Of a DNA stretch of 64,000 nucleotides, positions 44,524 through 52,921 are shown one piece after another. The stretch is from contig NZ_JAMBOB010000004.1 in NCBI RefSeq assembly GCF_023715415.1, positions 310,001-374,000 of the forward strand, read 5' to 3'. The notes under the pieces are model-generated. The model was not told the DNA's origin and ran no database searches. It saw only the letters and a list, made by a program, of their open reading frames with translations. Position numbers and translations under genes: made by a program. The first letter of the stretch is position 1, and each line of letters begins with the position of its first letter. The stretch is from Neobacillus niacini. GTDB taxonomy: Bacteria; Bacillota; Bacilli; Bacillales; Cytobacillaceae.

Positions 44524-44991
44524 ATGATTTTATTCTTTTACTTTATAGTAAACTTATTGGCTATATTCCTTTTTATAAAAATGAGGAAACGGCTGCATAT
44601 CCTTGAGATTATTGTATATTGGCTGTTTTCTTCTTATCTTTTTCAAAACTATTCTGCCCTGTGCTTTATGAATTTCAAAACCCTTTTGATTCCCGAAAAG
44701 CTAACTTTTGAATTAGCCCATTTTATAAACAGAATCGTTCTTTACCCAGTACTAATGGTTACTTTCCTTCACTTTTTTAAAGACAAACACTGTAAAAAGC
44801 TTCCTTTACTACTAGGCTTTATCTTGCTGTTATCTGGATTGGAATGGTTAGACGACTTATTAGGTGTGATGAATCATGCCCACTGGGAGATATGGTGGAC
44901 CTTTGCCTTTTGGTTACTGGCTTTGGTGATTTTAATCGTGCTAATGAAGATATTTCAAAACATCCTCTATAAAGGAGTATGGAAGAAATGA
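44524..44991 (+). CDS. Membrane protein, CBO0543-like
   Basis: 155 residues, five hydrophobic segments (MILFFYFIVNLLAIFLFI, then RLHILEIIVYWLFSSYLFQN and others) ending in a basic tail. Start ATG 44524 has AAGGAG eight bases upstream; a longer reading from 44488 lacks one. It resembles the CBO0543 family of small clostridial/Bacillus membrane proteins. The next gene is a distant relative and overlaps by four bases. Function unknown. Confidence 0.7.
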   Translation: MILFFYFIVNLLAIFLFIKMRKRLHILEIIVYWLFSSYLFQNYSALCFMNFKTLLIPEKLTFELAHFINRIVLYPVLMVTFLHFFKDKHCKKLPLLLGFILLLSGLEWLDDLLGVMNHAHWEIWWTFAFWLLALVILIVLMKIFQNILYKGVWKK

Positions 44992-45491
44992 ATGTTACTT
45001 TTGATTGGAATGAATGGTTTTTTATTATAGCTGTATTAATTGCACTCTTGCTATTTTTACTGATTCGAGATTACTTTCCACCTGTTATCGTTTTTATTAT
45101 TTTCATTTTTAATTTCTGGTACGTTTCCACCATTGACTATTTTTTAATTGCAACTCCCTTTAAACTTTACTTTTTCGGCGATAACCCCACATATGAGCTT
45201 TCTGGTGGCCTGTTTCACTTTTTTATGTATCCATGTGCATCCATACTATTTTTATATGTCTATGATAAATGGGAGCTCTATGGCAGGAAAACGATTTGGT
45301 ATATTCTGTTTTGGACTGGATTTTCTTTATTTTTCGAATGGATCACTGTACAAAATCGGGCATTAACCTATACTGGCTGGAAGCTATATTATTCTATTCC
45401 AACCTATCCACTTACCGCGGTATTTTTAATTGTACTTTTTCGATTTATGAAAAAAAAACTTCATGATGGATCTCTACAAGAATTTCAGTAA
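44988..45491 (+). CDS. Membrane protein, CBO0543-like (paralogue of the previous gene)
   Basis: 167 residues with five hydrophobic segments. Includes LLFLLIRDYFPPVIVFIIFIF and the GLFHFFMYPCASILFLYVYDKW segment that parallels HFINRIVLYPVLMVTFLHFF of the preceding protein. ATG 44988 has AAAGGAG ten bases upstream; an ATG nine bases earlier sits too close to it. Probably forms a complex with its neighbour (inference). Confidence 0.7.
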   Translation: MNVTFDWNEWFFIIAVLIALLLFLLIRDYFPPVIVFIIFIFNFWYVSTIDYFLIATPFKLYFFGDNPTYELSGGLFHFFMYPCASILFLYVYDKWELYGRKTIWYILFWTGFSLFFEWITVQNRALTYTGWKLYYSIPTYPLTAVFLIVLFRFMKKKLHDGSLQEFQ

Positions 45492-45571
45492 ACACACCCT
45501 TTATAAAAATGAGTGAATTAGACTAGCTTTCAACAATCTATAAATAATCTAGACATAAGCAGGTACTAGAA

Positions 45572-46330
45572 ATGATCAATCAAAACCAACCCTCTCTTTA
45601 TAAAATTAGTATATTTGGGATAACCCATCTGCAACAGCATAATCCAATTATGGTGGCATGGTGGTCCGCAGTATTCCCAGGTTTCGGACACTATTTACTA
45701 AATCAATATTTAAGAGCAACTTTATTAACGCTTTCTGAGGTTACTATCAATACGCTGGCACATATCAATGAAGCAATGATTTATTCATTTTGCGGCAAAT
45801 TTGAAATGGCTACATCCGTGATTGAACCACGATGGGCATTCGGATACCTCGTTATTTATATGATTTCAATATGGGATAGCTATCGATCAGCTGTGTATCA
45901 AAAAAAACTATATCATTTAACCAAGTTGCAAAATATTACACCACCACGAATCGGAATTTTCTCTTCTGAAATTCAATATCTTGAGAGGAAAAAACCAATC
46001 GTTGGTGTTCTTTATTCCTTTTTCTTTCCTGGATTAGGTCAAATATACATCCACCGCTTTGGATTAGCTTTTTACGCTATTTTCTGGTGGTGGGTGTATC
46101 TCACTCTATCAGGGCTGCATGAATCTCTATTATCCCTTGTTTTAGGCGACCTTCATAAATCAACTACTATCCTAAATCCGCACTGGTTATTATTTATGCC
46201 ATCCGTTATGGGGGGCTCTATCTATCATGCCTATATTACAGCGGTTGAGCACAATAAACTTTACAGACTTTCCCAACGTAACGAGCTCACGAAACGATAT
46301 GGCAGTAACAAGCTCCGAATACTACCTTAA
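45572..46330 (+). CDS. Membrane protein with duplicated TM2-like unit
   Basis: 252 residues. Two similar halves: WWSAVFPGFGHYLLNQYLRA (~residue 30) and LYSFFFPGLGQIYIHRFGLA (~150), each followed by two hydrophobic segments and a VIEPRWAFGYLVIYMISIWDSYRSAV / TILNPHWLLFMPSVMGGSIYHAYITAV stretch. The FPGxGxxY motif is that of TM2-type membrane units. Function unknown. 17 bases upstream of the next gene. Confidence 0.72.
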   Translation: MINQNQPSLYKISIFGITHLQQHNPIMVAWWSAVFPGFGHYLLNQYLRATLLTLSEVTINTLAHINEAMIYSFCGKFEMATSVIEPRWAFGYLVIYMISIWDSYRSAVYQKKLYHLTKLQNITPPRIGIFSSEIQYLERKKPIVGVLYSFFFPGLGQIYIHRFGLAFYAIFWWWVYLTLSGLHESLLSLVLGDLHKSTTILNPHWLLFMPSVMGGSIYHAYITAVEHNKLYRLSQRNELTKRYGSNKLRILP

Positions 46331-46347
46331 GCAGGTGTTTTTGTAAA

Positions 46348-46809
46348 ATGAACCTTTTCGCAACCTTTGAACAATCCATTGATATAGAGCAAGCATTAGC
46401 AGAGATCGAAAGCAGTTTGATCTCAAGAGATCAAATACTCGTAGTCTATATGGACAACGAGCCTTCACCCGAAAAACTAACTGGACGGACACGAGAAATT
46501 CATTCGAATGCCTTTGAGGTAGGAATGGCATGTGCCACTGGGAGTGCTGTTATTGGGGCGTGTATCGGGTTTGTTTTAGTGTGGGGACCGATTATTTGGG
46601 GACTAATTTGTGTATTAATTGGCTTTACAATCGGCTATAGCGTATATTACTTTCTTAAAAAAGATAGTGTTCATACCCGTCGGCTAAAGAAGGAACCGGA
46701 AGTTTTGGTCATTATTCAATGTACGGAAATCCATGTGCACCCAATTAGAGAGATCCTATGGAAATACCGGGCTCTTACCGTTGGACAAACGGAAGACCCC
46801 TCCTCATAG
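46348..46809 (+). CDS. Small membrane protein with glycine-zipper segment
   Basis: 153 residues. N-terminal ~45-residue soluble region resembling YflT-type stress proteins (FEQSIDIEQALAEIESSLISRDQILVVYMD), a Gly-rich hydrophobic hairpin (~60-105, ATGSAVIGACIGFVL...LIGFTIGYSVYYF), then a soluble C-terminus with VLVIIQCTEIHVHPI. Probably cotranscribed with the preceding gene. Function unknown. Confidence 0.7.
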   Translation: MNLFATFEQSIDIEQALAEIESSLISRDQILVVYMDNEPSPEKLTGRTREIHSNAFEVGMACATGSAVIGACIGFVLVWGPIIWGLICVLIGFTIGYSVYYFLKKDSVHTRRLKKEPEVLVIIQCTEIHVHPIREILWKYRALTVGQTEDPSS

Positions 46810-46882
46810 ACTTCATCTGGACTTCATGAAACTTTCATGAGGTCCATTTTCTCTTTCTATTTTTAACAAAACGTAAATTCAA

Positions 46883-46933
46883 TCTCTTGACATCGAGATA
46901 TATCTGTTGTATATTTATCTCGAATTAAAAATA
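46883..46933 (+). promoter_or_regulatory. Promoter with two MhqR-like operators
   Basis: -35 TTGACA (46887-46892), 17-base spacer, -10 TATATT (46910-46915). Immediately after the -10 lies TATCTCGAATTAAAAATA (46916-46933), 15/18 matches to the palindrome at 16095-16112. TCTCTTGACATCGAGATA (46883-46900) over the -35 matches it at 14/18 in the reverse sense. The -10/operator geometry equals that of the dioxygenase gene. Confidence 0.78.
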
Positions 46934-47066
46934 TTTAATTTAAGTATACTTTAATTCAAAACAAGAGAAACCGAAAAACCTAAATAGATAAAAATCACAG
47001 CAAGGGGTGGACAGTATGAGTTTTTTCAGTAAATTATTCGGTACAACAACGAAGGAGGAAGAAACA

Positions 47067-47615
47067 ATGACAAATTCAAAATTAAAAATAGGTATTATTT
47101 TAGGAAGCACACGTCAAGGACGTGTTAGCCCGCAGGTAGGAGAATGGGTAAAAGGAATCGCTGACCAACGTGGAGATGCAGACTATGAAATCGTAGATAT
47201 TTCAGAATACAACCTGCCATTCTTAGGAACTACTGATGGAACAGAACCAGGAATTGCGGCTTGGAATCAAAAACTTGCGAGTTTAGATGGATTTGTATTC
47301 GTTGTTCAAGAATACAACCACAGCATTACCGGCGCATTAAAAAATGCAATTGATTTCGCACGTGAAGCTTGGTACAACAAAGCTGCTGGTATCGTAAGCT
47401 ACGGTTCAACAGGCGGAGCACGTGCAGCTGAACACTTACGTGGAATTCTTGGCGAAGTAAAAGTGGCTGACGTTCGTACACATCCAACATTGTCTTTATT
47501 CACAGACTTTGAAAACGGCTCTGTATTCAAACCCCAAGATCTACACCAAACAAACATGACTGCAATGCTTGACGAAGTAATCGCTTGGAGCGGCGCTTTA
47601 AAGACATTAAGATAA
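47067..47615 (+). CDS. NAD(P)H-dependent FMN reductase (azoreductase/quinone reductase type)
   Basis: 182 residues, flavodoxin-like fold. Phosphate loop LGSTRQGRVSPQVGEWV, FMN-contact segment VVQEYNHSITGALKNAIDF and SYGSTGGARAAEHLR. Start ATG 47067 has AAGGAGG nine bases upstream. A second in-frame start, ATG 47016 after AAGGGGTGG, would add 17 residues (MSFFSKLFGTTTKEEE); either may be used. The MhqR-like promoter suggests a role in two-electron reduction of quinones or azo compounds, limiting redox cycling. Confidence 0.88.
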   Translation: MTNSKLKIGIILGSTRQGRVSPQVGEWVKGIADQRGDADYEIVDISEYNLPFLGTTDGTEPGIAAWNQKLASLDGFVFVVQEYNHSITGALKNAIDFAREAWYNKAAGIVSYGSTGGARAAEHLRGILGEVKVADVRTHPTLSLFTDFENGSVFKPQDLHQTNMTAMLDEVIAWSGALKTLR

Positions 47616-47620
47616 AAACG

Positions 47621-47714
47621 AAAAGCGGAAGCGCCTTCGGAACAAGCACAGCTTGTTCCTGCGAGGATTAATCTAAGGAGCTTTCCTTAGTGCACAGGCG
47701 CTGAAGCTAGACAA
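47621..47714. repeat. Dispersed Bacillus intergenic repeat with nested hairpins
   Basis: AAAAGCGGAAGCGCCTTCGG ... CAGGCGCTGAAGCTAGACA form outer arms (AGCGCCT / AGGCGCT). Inside are GGAACAAGC-ACA-GCTTGTTCC (47639-47659) and CTAAGGA-GCTT-TCCTTAG (47673-47690). I recognise the outer arms as a sequence found between many Bacillus and Geobacillus genes. No coding content. Confidence 0.82.
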
Positions 47715-47733
47715 ATCTCATTTCTAATAAATT

Positions 47734-47777
47734 ATGCGTCACAGTCTTTAATGACTGTGGCGCATTTTGTGTTTTTT
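47734..47777 (+). terminator. Terminator after FMN reductase gene
   Basis: ATGCGTCACAGTC / GACTGTGGCGCAT stem with TTTAAT loop, then TTTGTGTTTTTT. Confidence 0.88.
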
Positions 47778-47865
47778 CCGATTTGTCCAAGCCTCCTTTT
47801 TAAGGATGCATACCTTAATTTTAAAGGATTAAGTTTTAATACATTCTTGAAAGGAGATCAATCAA

Positions 47866-48927
47866 TTGCCAAAAGTTATGCATTTAAACCTTAGAGTTGA
47901 CCCGACCCAATACATTCCTCAAATTCGCAATATTCCTGGTTATGATTATATTCATTTGGTGCGGCAGCCCAAGTATATGATCAATCTTCCTCTTCTCAAT
48001 GAGCAGGTACACTACCTAAGTGAAATATTCTCGCCAAAGGAATATGTCAAAAAGAATAAGATCGACCTCTTACATGCCCATCATGGCCAATTAGGGCAAT
48101 TACTTCTTCCATTTAAAGAAGAAACCTCTCTTCCTCTTGTAACTAGTATTCGTGGCAGAGATGCAACTCTTGCCAATCAGCCAGTTGGCTATTTGGATGG
48201 AATGAAATTGCTTTTTGACCAAGGAGAGAGATTTTTCCCTGTATGTCAGTATTTAGCGGAGCAAATTAATATGTGGGGATGTCCCTCTGAGAAAATCCGA
48301 ATATTGTATGGCGGGGTTGACCTCGATTTATTTCCATACAGAGCGCCTAATCAAAATGGCACTCAAAACATCATTTCCATTGGAAGGTTAGTCGAAAAGA
48401 AAGGTCACCATATCTTAATGCAGGCATTTAAAAAAATTCAATCGAAATTCCCACACGCTACACTTACGATTATTGGCGGGGGTGAATTGGAAGGATATCT
48501 TAAATCTCTAGCCGCCCAGCTAAATTTAGGTACTTCCTTTCGTCTATTAAATCGTGTTCCGAAAGCTATGATTCCAGAACTAATGGGACAAGCAGATTTA
48601 TTTTGCGCACCGAGCTTAACAGCTTCAAATGGCGATGTGGAAGGAATTCCAAATACAATAAAAGAGGCAATGGCCACTGGGATTCCAGTCCTCGCAACCA
48701 ACCATGCTGGAATTCCAGAGATCATCACCCATAACCAAGAAGGAATATTGGTTCGGGAGAACGATGTTAACCATCTCGCACAAGCATTGGAATACATGCT
48801 AATGGACAGAGGCTCTTGGCAAAAGTTCTCACTAGCTGCACGTCAAAAAGTAGAGCAAAACTTTGACCAGAATAAACAGCTTCTCTTGCAGGCCAACTAT
48901 TATAATGAATTGTTAGGGGGATTCTGA
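47866..48927 (+). CDS. GT4-family glycosyltransferase
   Basis: 353 residues, GT-B fold. C-terminal domain motifs: NIISIGRLVEKKGHHILMQAF, LTIIGGGELEGYL and DVEGIPNTIKEAMATGIPVLATNHAGIPEII (E-x7-E nucleotide-sugar site). TTG start with AAAGGAGAT upstream. The stop overlaps the ATG of the kinase-like gene. With the downstream epimerase it probably builds a glycan on a protein or polymer. A spore-surface role is suggested by analogy with CotSA-type loci but not shown. CATACCTTA at 47809 resembles a SigK -10 without a matching -35. Confidence 0.88.
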   Translation: MPKVMHLNLRVDPTQYIPQIRNIPGYDYIHLVRQPKYMINLPLLNEQVHYLSEIFSPKEYVKKNKIDLLHAHHGQLGQLLLPFKEETSLPLVTSIRGRDATLANQPVGYLDGMKLLFDQGERFFPVCQYLAEQINMWGCPSEKIRILYGGVDLDLFPYRAPNQNGTQNIISIGRLVEKKGHHILMQAFKKIQSKFPHATLTIIGGGELEGYLKSLAAQLNLGTSFRLLNRVPKAMIPELMGQADLFCAPSLTASNGDVEGIPNTIKEAMATGIPVLATNHAGIPEIITHNQEGILVRENDVNHLAQALEYMLMDRGSWQKFSLAARQKVEQNFDQNKQLLLQANYYNELLGGF

Positions 48928-50330
48928 TGGAAGATTTCAGATTAATACAAGTAACCAAAGGTCCAAAAACTCTGCTAATCGACAACCCCACTAGCTATCC
49001 ACTAATTGGCATGGGTGCACAAGGAGCCGTCTTTAAGCTATCGGAAGAGCGCTGTGTGAAAATTTACAGCAACACCCTTCAAGCCCAAATGGAATTAGAA
49101 GCATTAAAAACTGGCCAGCACTTATCCTTTTTCCCGCGTTTATATGGCTATGGGGATAACTATATTGTCATGGAATACTTCAATGCGCCTACATTAAAGG
49201 AATATCTCCGGAATTGCACCTACGTCCCAGAAAGATTTACCAGAAAACTTCTTTCGATTTTAAATGAAATGAGACAGGCACAATTCACGATGGTCGATGC
49301 CCCGCTTCGACATATTTTTGTCCTTGAAAATGAAGAATTAAAAGTAATTGACCACGTAAATGCCTTCAAACGCATTCATCCTGTACCACTAAAATTATTG
49401 AGGGATTTAAACATGATGCTGCTTAAAGAATCCTTTCTTTCTCAAGTTAGAAAGATGGAACCAAAAACATTTGAATTATGGCAGCAATATTTTAACGAGA
49501 ACAAACTCGATTATCGGAACATCCCCGTATATTCGGGTGGAGACGGCGAAGGAGTAAAAGTCGACAGCGCCATTTCGCAAACATTAATTGGTGCCGGTCA
49601 CCAAGGTGCGGTCTATCGCATAGCCGAGAATCGATGCGTGAAAATCTATGGAAAGCCAGAGCATTGTAATATGGAAAAGACCATTCTCCTGGCGAATCAA
49701 GATCTTTCCTTTATTCCAAAAGTATATGAAACAGGCGATAATTACGTTGTCATGGAATATTTAGTGGGGCCAGACTTAAACACCTTTCTAAAAAAACAAA
49801 CTACCCTTCCATTAGTCGTAACGAAACTTTTATTAGAGATTGTAACCTCCCAAAAACAGGCAGGATTCAAACAAATTGACGCTCCATTACGGCATGTTTT
49901 TGTCACGAACAAAGGCTTTAAAATGGTCGACCATGTGTATTCGTTCTCTCGTCTTCAAGAAAGACCCCTTGAACTTTTCCAAAACCTCCATGAGCGAGGT
50001 TTCCTGACTGCTTTTCTTGAGCAGGTTCAGATTCTTGACCCTGTCACACATGCAGAATGGACGAAAACACCAATCCCTCTCACCGAAGAGGAAGTCCAAA
50101 TGGAAATTAAAGATATTCCTACAGTACTCCCAGCAATAAAATCCCGCGGTGGTAAAAAGGAAAAAGGGCACAATAAAGGGCATGACGGTAAAAAGGGCAA
50201 AGACCGTGACCATAAAAAAGGAAATGATCGGAATAATGACCACGATAAGAAAAGAGCGCATGGCGGCAAAAGAGATAACAAGGATAATAAGAAAGGAAAT
50301 GATCGTAAAAAGGGATCGGGTAAAAAATGA
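48927..50330 (+). CDS. Tandem degenerate protein kinase with cationic tail
   Basis: 467 residues: two kinase-like units in register, exactly 194 residues apart, and a basic tail. Each unit has a Gly-rich loop (IGMGAQGAVFKL / IGAGHQGAVYRI), VAIK-like lysine (K45 / K239, CVKIY), hinge VMEY, a catalytic-loop equivalent VDAPLRHIFV / IDAPLRHVFV (D124 / D318) and a DFG equivalent DHV (D142 / D335). The Mg-binding Asn of the catalytic loop is replaced by His in both. Residues ~406-467 are made of Lys/Gly/Asp/His/Asn repeats (GKKGKD, KKGNDR). Related to small Bacillus YrzF-type kinases. Whether it is active, and its target, are unknown. Overlaps both neighbours, so it belongs to the glycosylation operon. 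Confidence 0.82.
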   Translation: MEDFRLIQVTKGPKTLLIDNPTSYPLIGMGAQGAVFKLSEERCVKIYSNTLQAQMELEALKTGQHLSFFPRLYGYGDNYIVMEYFNAPTLKEYLRNCTYVPERFTRKLLSILNEMRQAQFTMVDAPLRHIFVLENEELKVIDHVNAFKRIHPVPLKLLRDLNMMLLKESFLSQVRKMEPKTFELWQQYFNENKLDYRNIPVYSGGDGEGVKVDSAISQTLIGAGHQGAVYRIAENRCVKIYGKPEHCNMEKTILLANQDLSFIPKVYETGDNYVVMEYLVGPDLNTFLKKQTTLPLVVTKLLLEIVTSQKQAGFKQIDAPLRHVFVTNKGFKMVDHVYSFSRLQERPLELFQNLHERGFLTAFLEQVQILDPVTHAEWTKTPIPLTEEEVQMEIKDIPTVLPAIKSRGGKKEKGHNKGHDGKKGKDRDHKKGNDRNNDHDKKRAHGGKRDNKDNKKGNDRKKGSGKK

Positions 50331-51322
50331 AAATATTAGTGACAGGTGCAGCAGGCTTTATTGGATTCCATCTCTCTAAACGTTTGTTAGCTGAAAATTA
50401 TTATGTTATCGGTGTGGACAACCTTAATGATTATTACGATATTTGTTTAAAAAAAGAGCGGCTAAGACAATTAGAGAATAACGATAAGTTTACATTTTAT
50501 AAAGTAGATTTAGCAGACCAGCCTTCACTAAATCAAATATTCGAGAATCATTCCATCCCCATTGTCATTAATTTAGCTGCTCAGGCCGGAGTCCGTTATA
50601 GTATCTCCCATCCACATTCCTATGTTCATTCCAATTTAGTGGGGTTTGTGAATATTTTAGAGGCTTGCAGGCATTATCAAGTGGAGCACTTACTTTATGC
50701 TTCATCTAGTTCTGTTTACGGAGCCAATACTAAAACCCCCTTCTCTACCCAAGACTCTGTTGATCACCCGGTAAGTATCTATGCAGCAACGAAAAAAGCA
50801 AATGAATTAATGGCTCACACCTACAGTCACTTATTTACTATCCCGACTACTGGTCTTCGTTTTTTCACCGTGTATGGACCTTGGGGTAGACCTGATATGG
50901 CCTATTACTCTTTTACGAAGGATATTATCGAAGGAAATACCATTCAGGTATTTAATAATGGTGACATGCTAAGAGACTTCACGTATATCGATGATATTGT
51001 TGAAGGAATTGTCAAATTATTTGATCATCCGCCGATACCCGATTCAAACAGAAACCTCGATCCAAGCACTAGTCATGCTCCCTACAAAATCTATAATATT
51101 GGCAACAATCGTCCTGTCAGATTAATGGATTTCATTCACACCTTAGAGAAGTTAATTGACAAAAAAGCCAACATCGAATTTCTTCCGATGCAGCCTGGAG
51201 ACGTGAAAGAAACCTATGCAGATATTACAGATTTACAGGAGGCAGCCGGATTCTCCCCTGCTACTCCATTAGAAATAGGCTTAGGTCATTTCGTAGATTG
51301 GTATAAAAAATATCATTCATAA
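50327..51322 (+). CDS. NAD-dependent sugar-nucleotide epimerase (UDP-glucuronate 4-epimerase-like)
   Basis: 331-residue extended short-chain dehydrogenase. NAD site VTGAAGFIGFHLSKRL, VINLAAQAGVRYSI, catalytic YxxxK in SIYAATKKANELM, and RFFTVYGPWGRPDMA with FNNGDMLRDFTYIDDIVEGI, a pattern typical of CapI/UDP-glucuronate or UDP-galacturonate 4-epimerases. It supplies an activated sugar, probably to the GT4 enzyme of this operon. The ATG overlaps the kinase gene stop (ATGA). A terminator follows. Confidence 0.9.
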   Translation: MKILVTGAAGFIGFHLSKRLLAENYYVIGVDNLNDYYDICLKKERLRQLENNDKFTFYKVDLADQPSLNQIFENHSIPIVINLAAQAGVRYSISHPHSYVHSNLVGFVNILEACRHYQVEHLLYASSSSVYGANTKTPFSTQDSVDHPVSIYAATKKANELMAHTYSHLFTIPTTGLRFFTVYGPWGRPDMAYYSFTKDIIEGNTIQVFNNGDMLRDFTYIDDIVEGIVKLFDHPPIPDSNRNLDPSTSHAPYKIYNIGNNRPVRLMDFIHTLEKLIDKKANIEFLPMQPGDVKETYADITDLQEAAGFSPATPLEIGLGHFVDWYKKYHS

Positions 51323-51330
51323 CCAGCCCC

Positions 51331-51363
51331 ATCCCCTCTACTTGATTGAGGGGATTGTTTTTT
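51331..51363 (+). terminator. Terminator of the glycosyltransferase-kinase-epimerase operon
   Basis: ATCCCCTC / GAGGGGAT stem, then TGTTTTTTAA. Confidence 0.88.
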
Positions 51364-51472
51364 AATAAAAAATCATACTATTTGACTAGTAAAACCACAA
51401 GAACTGCTGAAAGTCATCCAGTATACTATCAATAGGAATACATTCATTTTTACGAGAGAGCAGGTTGGTTGT

Positions 51473-52765
51473 ATGTCAATTGGAAAAGTGATTTATTACC
51501 ATCGAAGGAAGCAAAATAAGACGCAAGAGCAGCTTTGCCAAGGCATTTGCTCGGTCACCCACTTAAGTAAAATTGAAAACAATGTAAAAGAAGCGAATCT
51601 CAAAACACTCCAAATGCTATGTGATAGATTGGATATTTCCATCGAGGAAGAAAACAAAAAGAGCGAGTTGGTTAGGCAGAAGCTGGATATCTTTTACGGG
51701 ACAATGGAGCGGCTGCACCAAGAAAAAGCCTCGGTAATATATAAAGAATTACAGGATTGCAAGGAATATGTGCATTGCACAGACATGATTTATCAGTATG
51801 AGTTATATATGCTCCGCTATCACTTGCTTATGGATGATTTTTCAGCCTTTGAAAAATCATCTCGAGGTATTCATAACTATCTCTCAAAATTTTCTCCATT
51901 TGAGTCATATGTGTGGGATTTGCTTCAAGCGATCTATTATGGAAAAAAGGAACAATTCTCCCAAGCTCTCCTATTCCTGACGAAGAATGAAGAACTGGCA
52001 GAGCAATATCAGACAAGGATATCAGAGTATTATTTTTTTCGGTCAGCTTTGCACGGGCACTTATGCCACTATTCTTTATCGATTCATTATGCGTATAAAG
52101 CATTGCATGTGCTTCAGCAGACAAACAATCTATTAAGAATGGTTCATCTCAAAATGATACTAGCTGTTAATTTCATTTATATTGGGGAATTTGATAAAGG
52201 AAAAGAGATGTTAGGTCAAACATTAAATGATGCAGAGATGCTTCAAGATACAGATACAAAGGCACTTTCTTTACATAATCTCGGATTCTTATATTACAGA
52301 CAAGGGAAAATAGAAGAATCGCTAGATTATTATTCACAGGCTCTTCAACACAAAGAAAAGAATTCGGCTTCCTATTATATAACGATTTCCTACCTGGCCG
52401 AGGCACTTCTATCTTTTTCGCAAAATAAAAAGGTTGCTCACCTGTTATCTGAGGTGTTAGACACCTTTCACGATCAAAAATCGCCGCGCTATATTGAATT
52501 GAAAATCCTTTATCTAGAAGCAGCTGGTTCTAAGAAAATGCTGATTCACTATATCATTAAATATGGACTGCCTATTATCGAACATCATATGAATATCGAT
52601 AGAGGAATGAAATATCTTCAGATGGTTGCTGCCTATTATGAAGAAAAACAGGACTTCCTTTCTGCAAACCACTATCTTCATATATCCAATCAACACCTGA
52701 AAAACCTGCTTACCAACATCGGGACACCCGTTGACTTACGAAAAGCCGCTATACGAGAAAAATGA
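51473..52765 (+). CDS. HTH-TPR transcriptional regulator (PlcR/NprR/Rgg-like)
   Basis: 430 residues. N-terminal Xre-type helix-turn-helix (residues 3-58, IGKVIYYHRRKQNKTQEQLCQGICSVTHLSKIEN) followed by helical repeats of TPR type over the remaining ~350 residues (e.g. DTKALSLHNLGFLYYRQGKIEESLDYYSQAL). This is the architecture of peptide-responsive RNPP regulators such as PlcR and NprR. The next gene is a large secreted protease, as NprR precedes nprA in B. cereus group species, but I see no signalling propeptide gene. GTA-TG start: ATG 51473 in a weak purine context. A terminator lies just after the stop. Confidence 0.83.
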   Translation: MSIGKVIYYHRRKQNKTQEQLCQGICSVTHLSKIENNVKEANLKTLQMLCDRLDISIEEENKKSELVRQKLDIFYGTMERLHQEKASVIYKELQDCKEYVHCTDMIYQYELYMLRYHLLMDDFSAFEKSSRGIHNYLSKFSPFESYVWDLLQAIYYGKKEQFSQALLFLTKNEELAEQYQTRISEYYFFRSALHGHLCHYSLSIHYAYKALHVLQQTNNLLRMVHLKMILAVNFIYIGEFDKGKEMLGQTLNDAEMLQDTDTKALSLHNLGFLYYRQGKIEESLDYYSQALQHKEKNSASYYITISYLAEALLSFSQNKKVAHLLSEVLDTFHDQKSPRYIELKILYLEAAGSKKMLIHYIIKYGLPIIEHHMNIDRGMKYLQMVAAYYEEKQDFLSANHYLHISNQHLKNLLTNIGTPVDLRKAAIREK

Positions 52766-52787
52766 TCACGAGTACACTAGATTTACG

Positions 52788-52818
52788 GGACAATTGCGTA
52801 GAGCGATTGTCCTTTTTT
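52788..52818 (+). terminator. Terminator after HTH-TPR regulator gene
   Basis: GGACAAT / ATTGTCC stem followed by six T residues. Confidence 0.82.
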
Positions 52819-52921
52819 GTCGAATTTAGCAAATTGTCCCAATTAACAGACTCTTTAAATCCATCTATAGTTAAAAGTAGCTACAAGAATCATTTTTTAC
52901 TAGAAAGGGAGAATGTGAACG

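Noticed and set aside
47809..47817. CATACCTTA as a SigK promoter for the glycosyltransferase operon
   Set aside because: No AC at 16-17 bases upstream; this short pattern is expected by chance several times in a window of this size.
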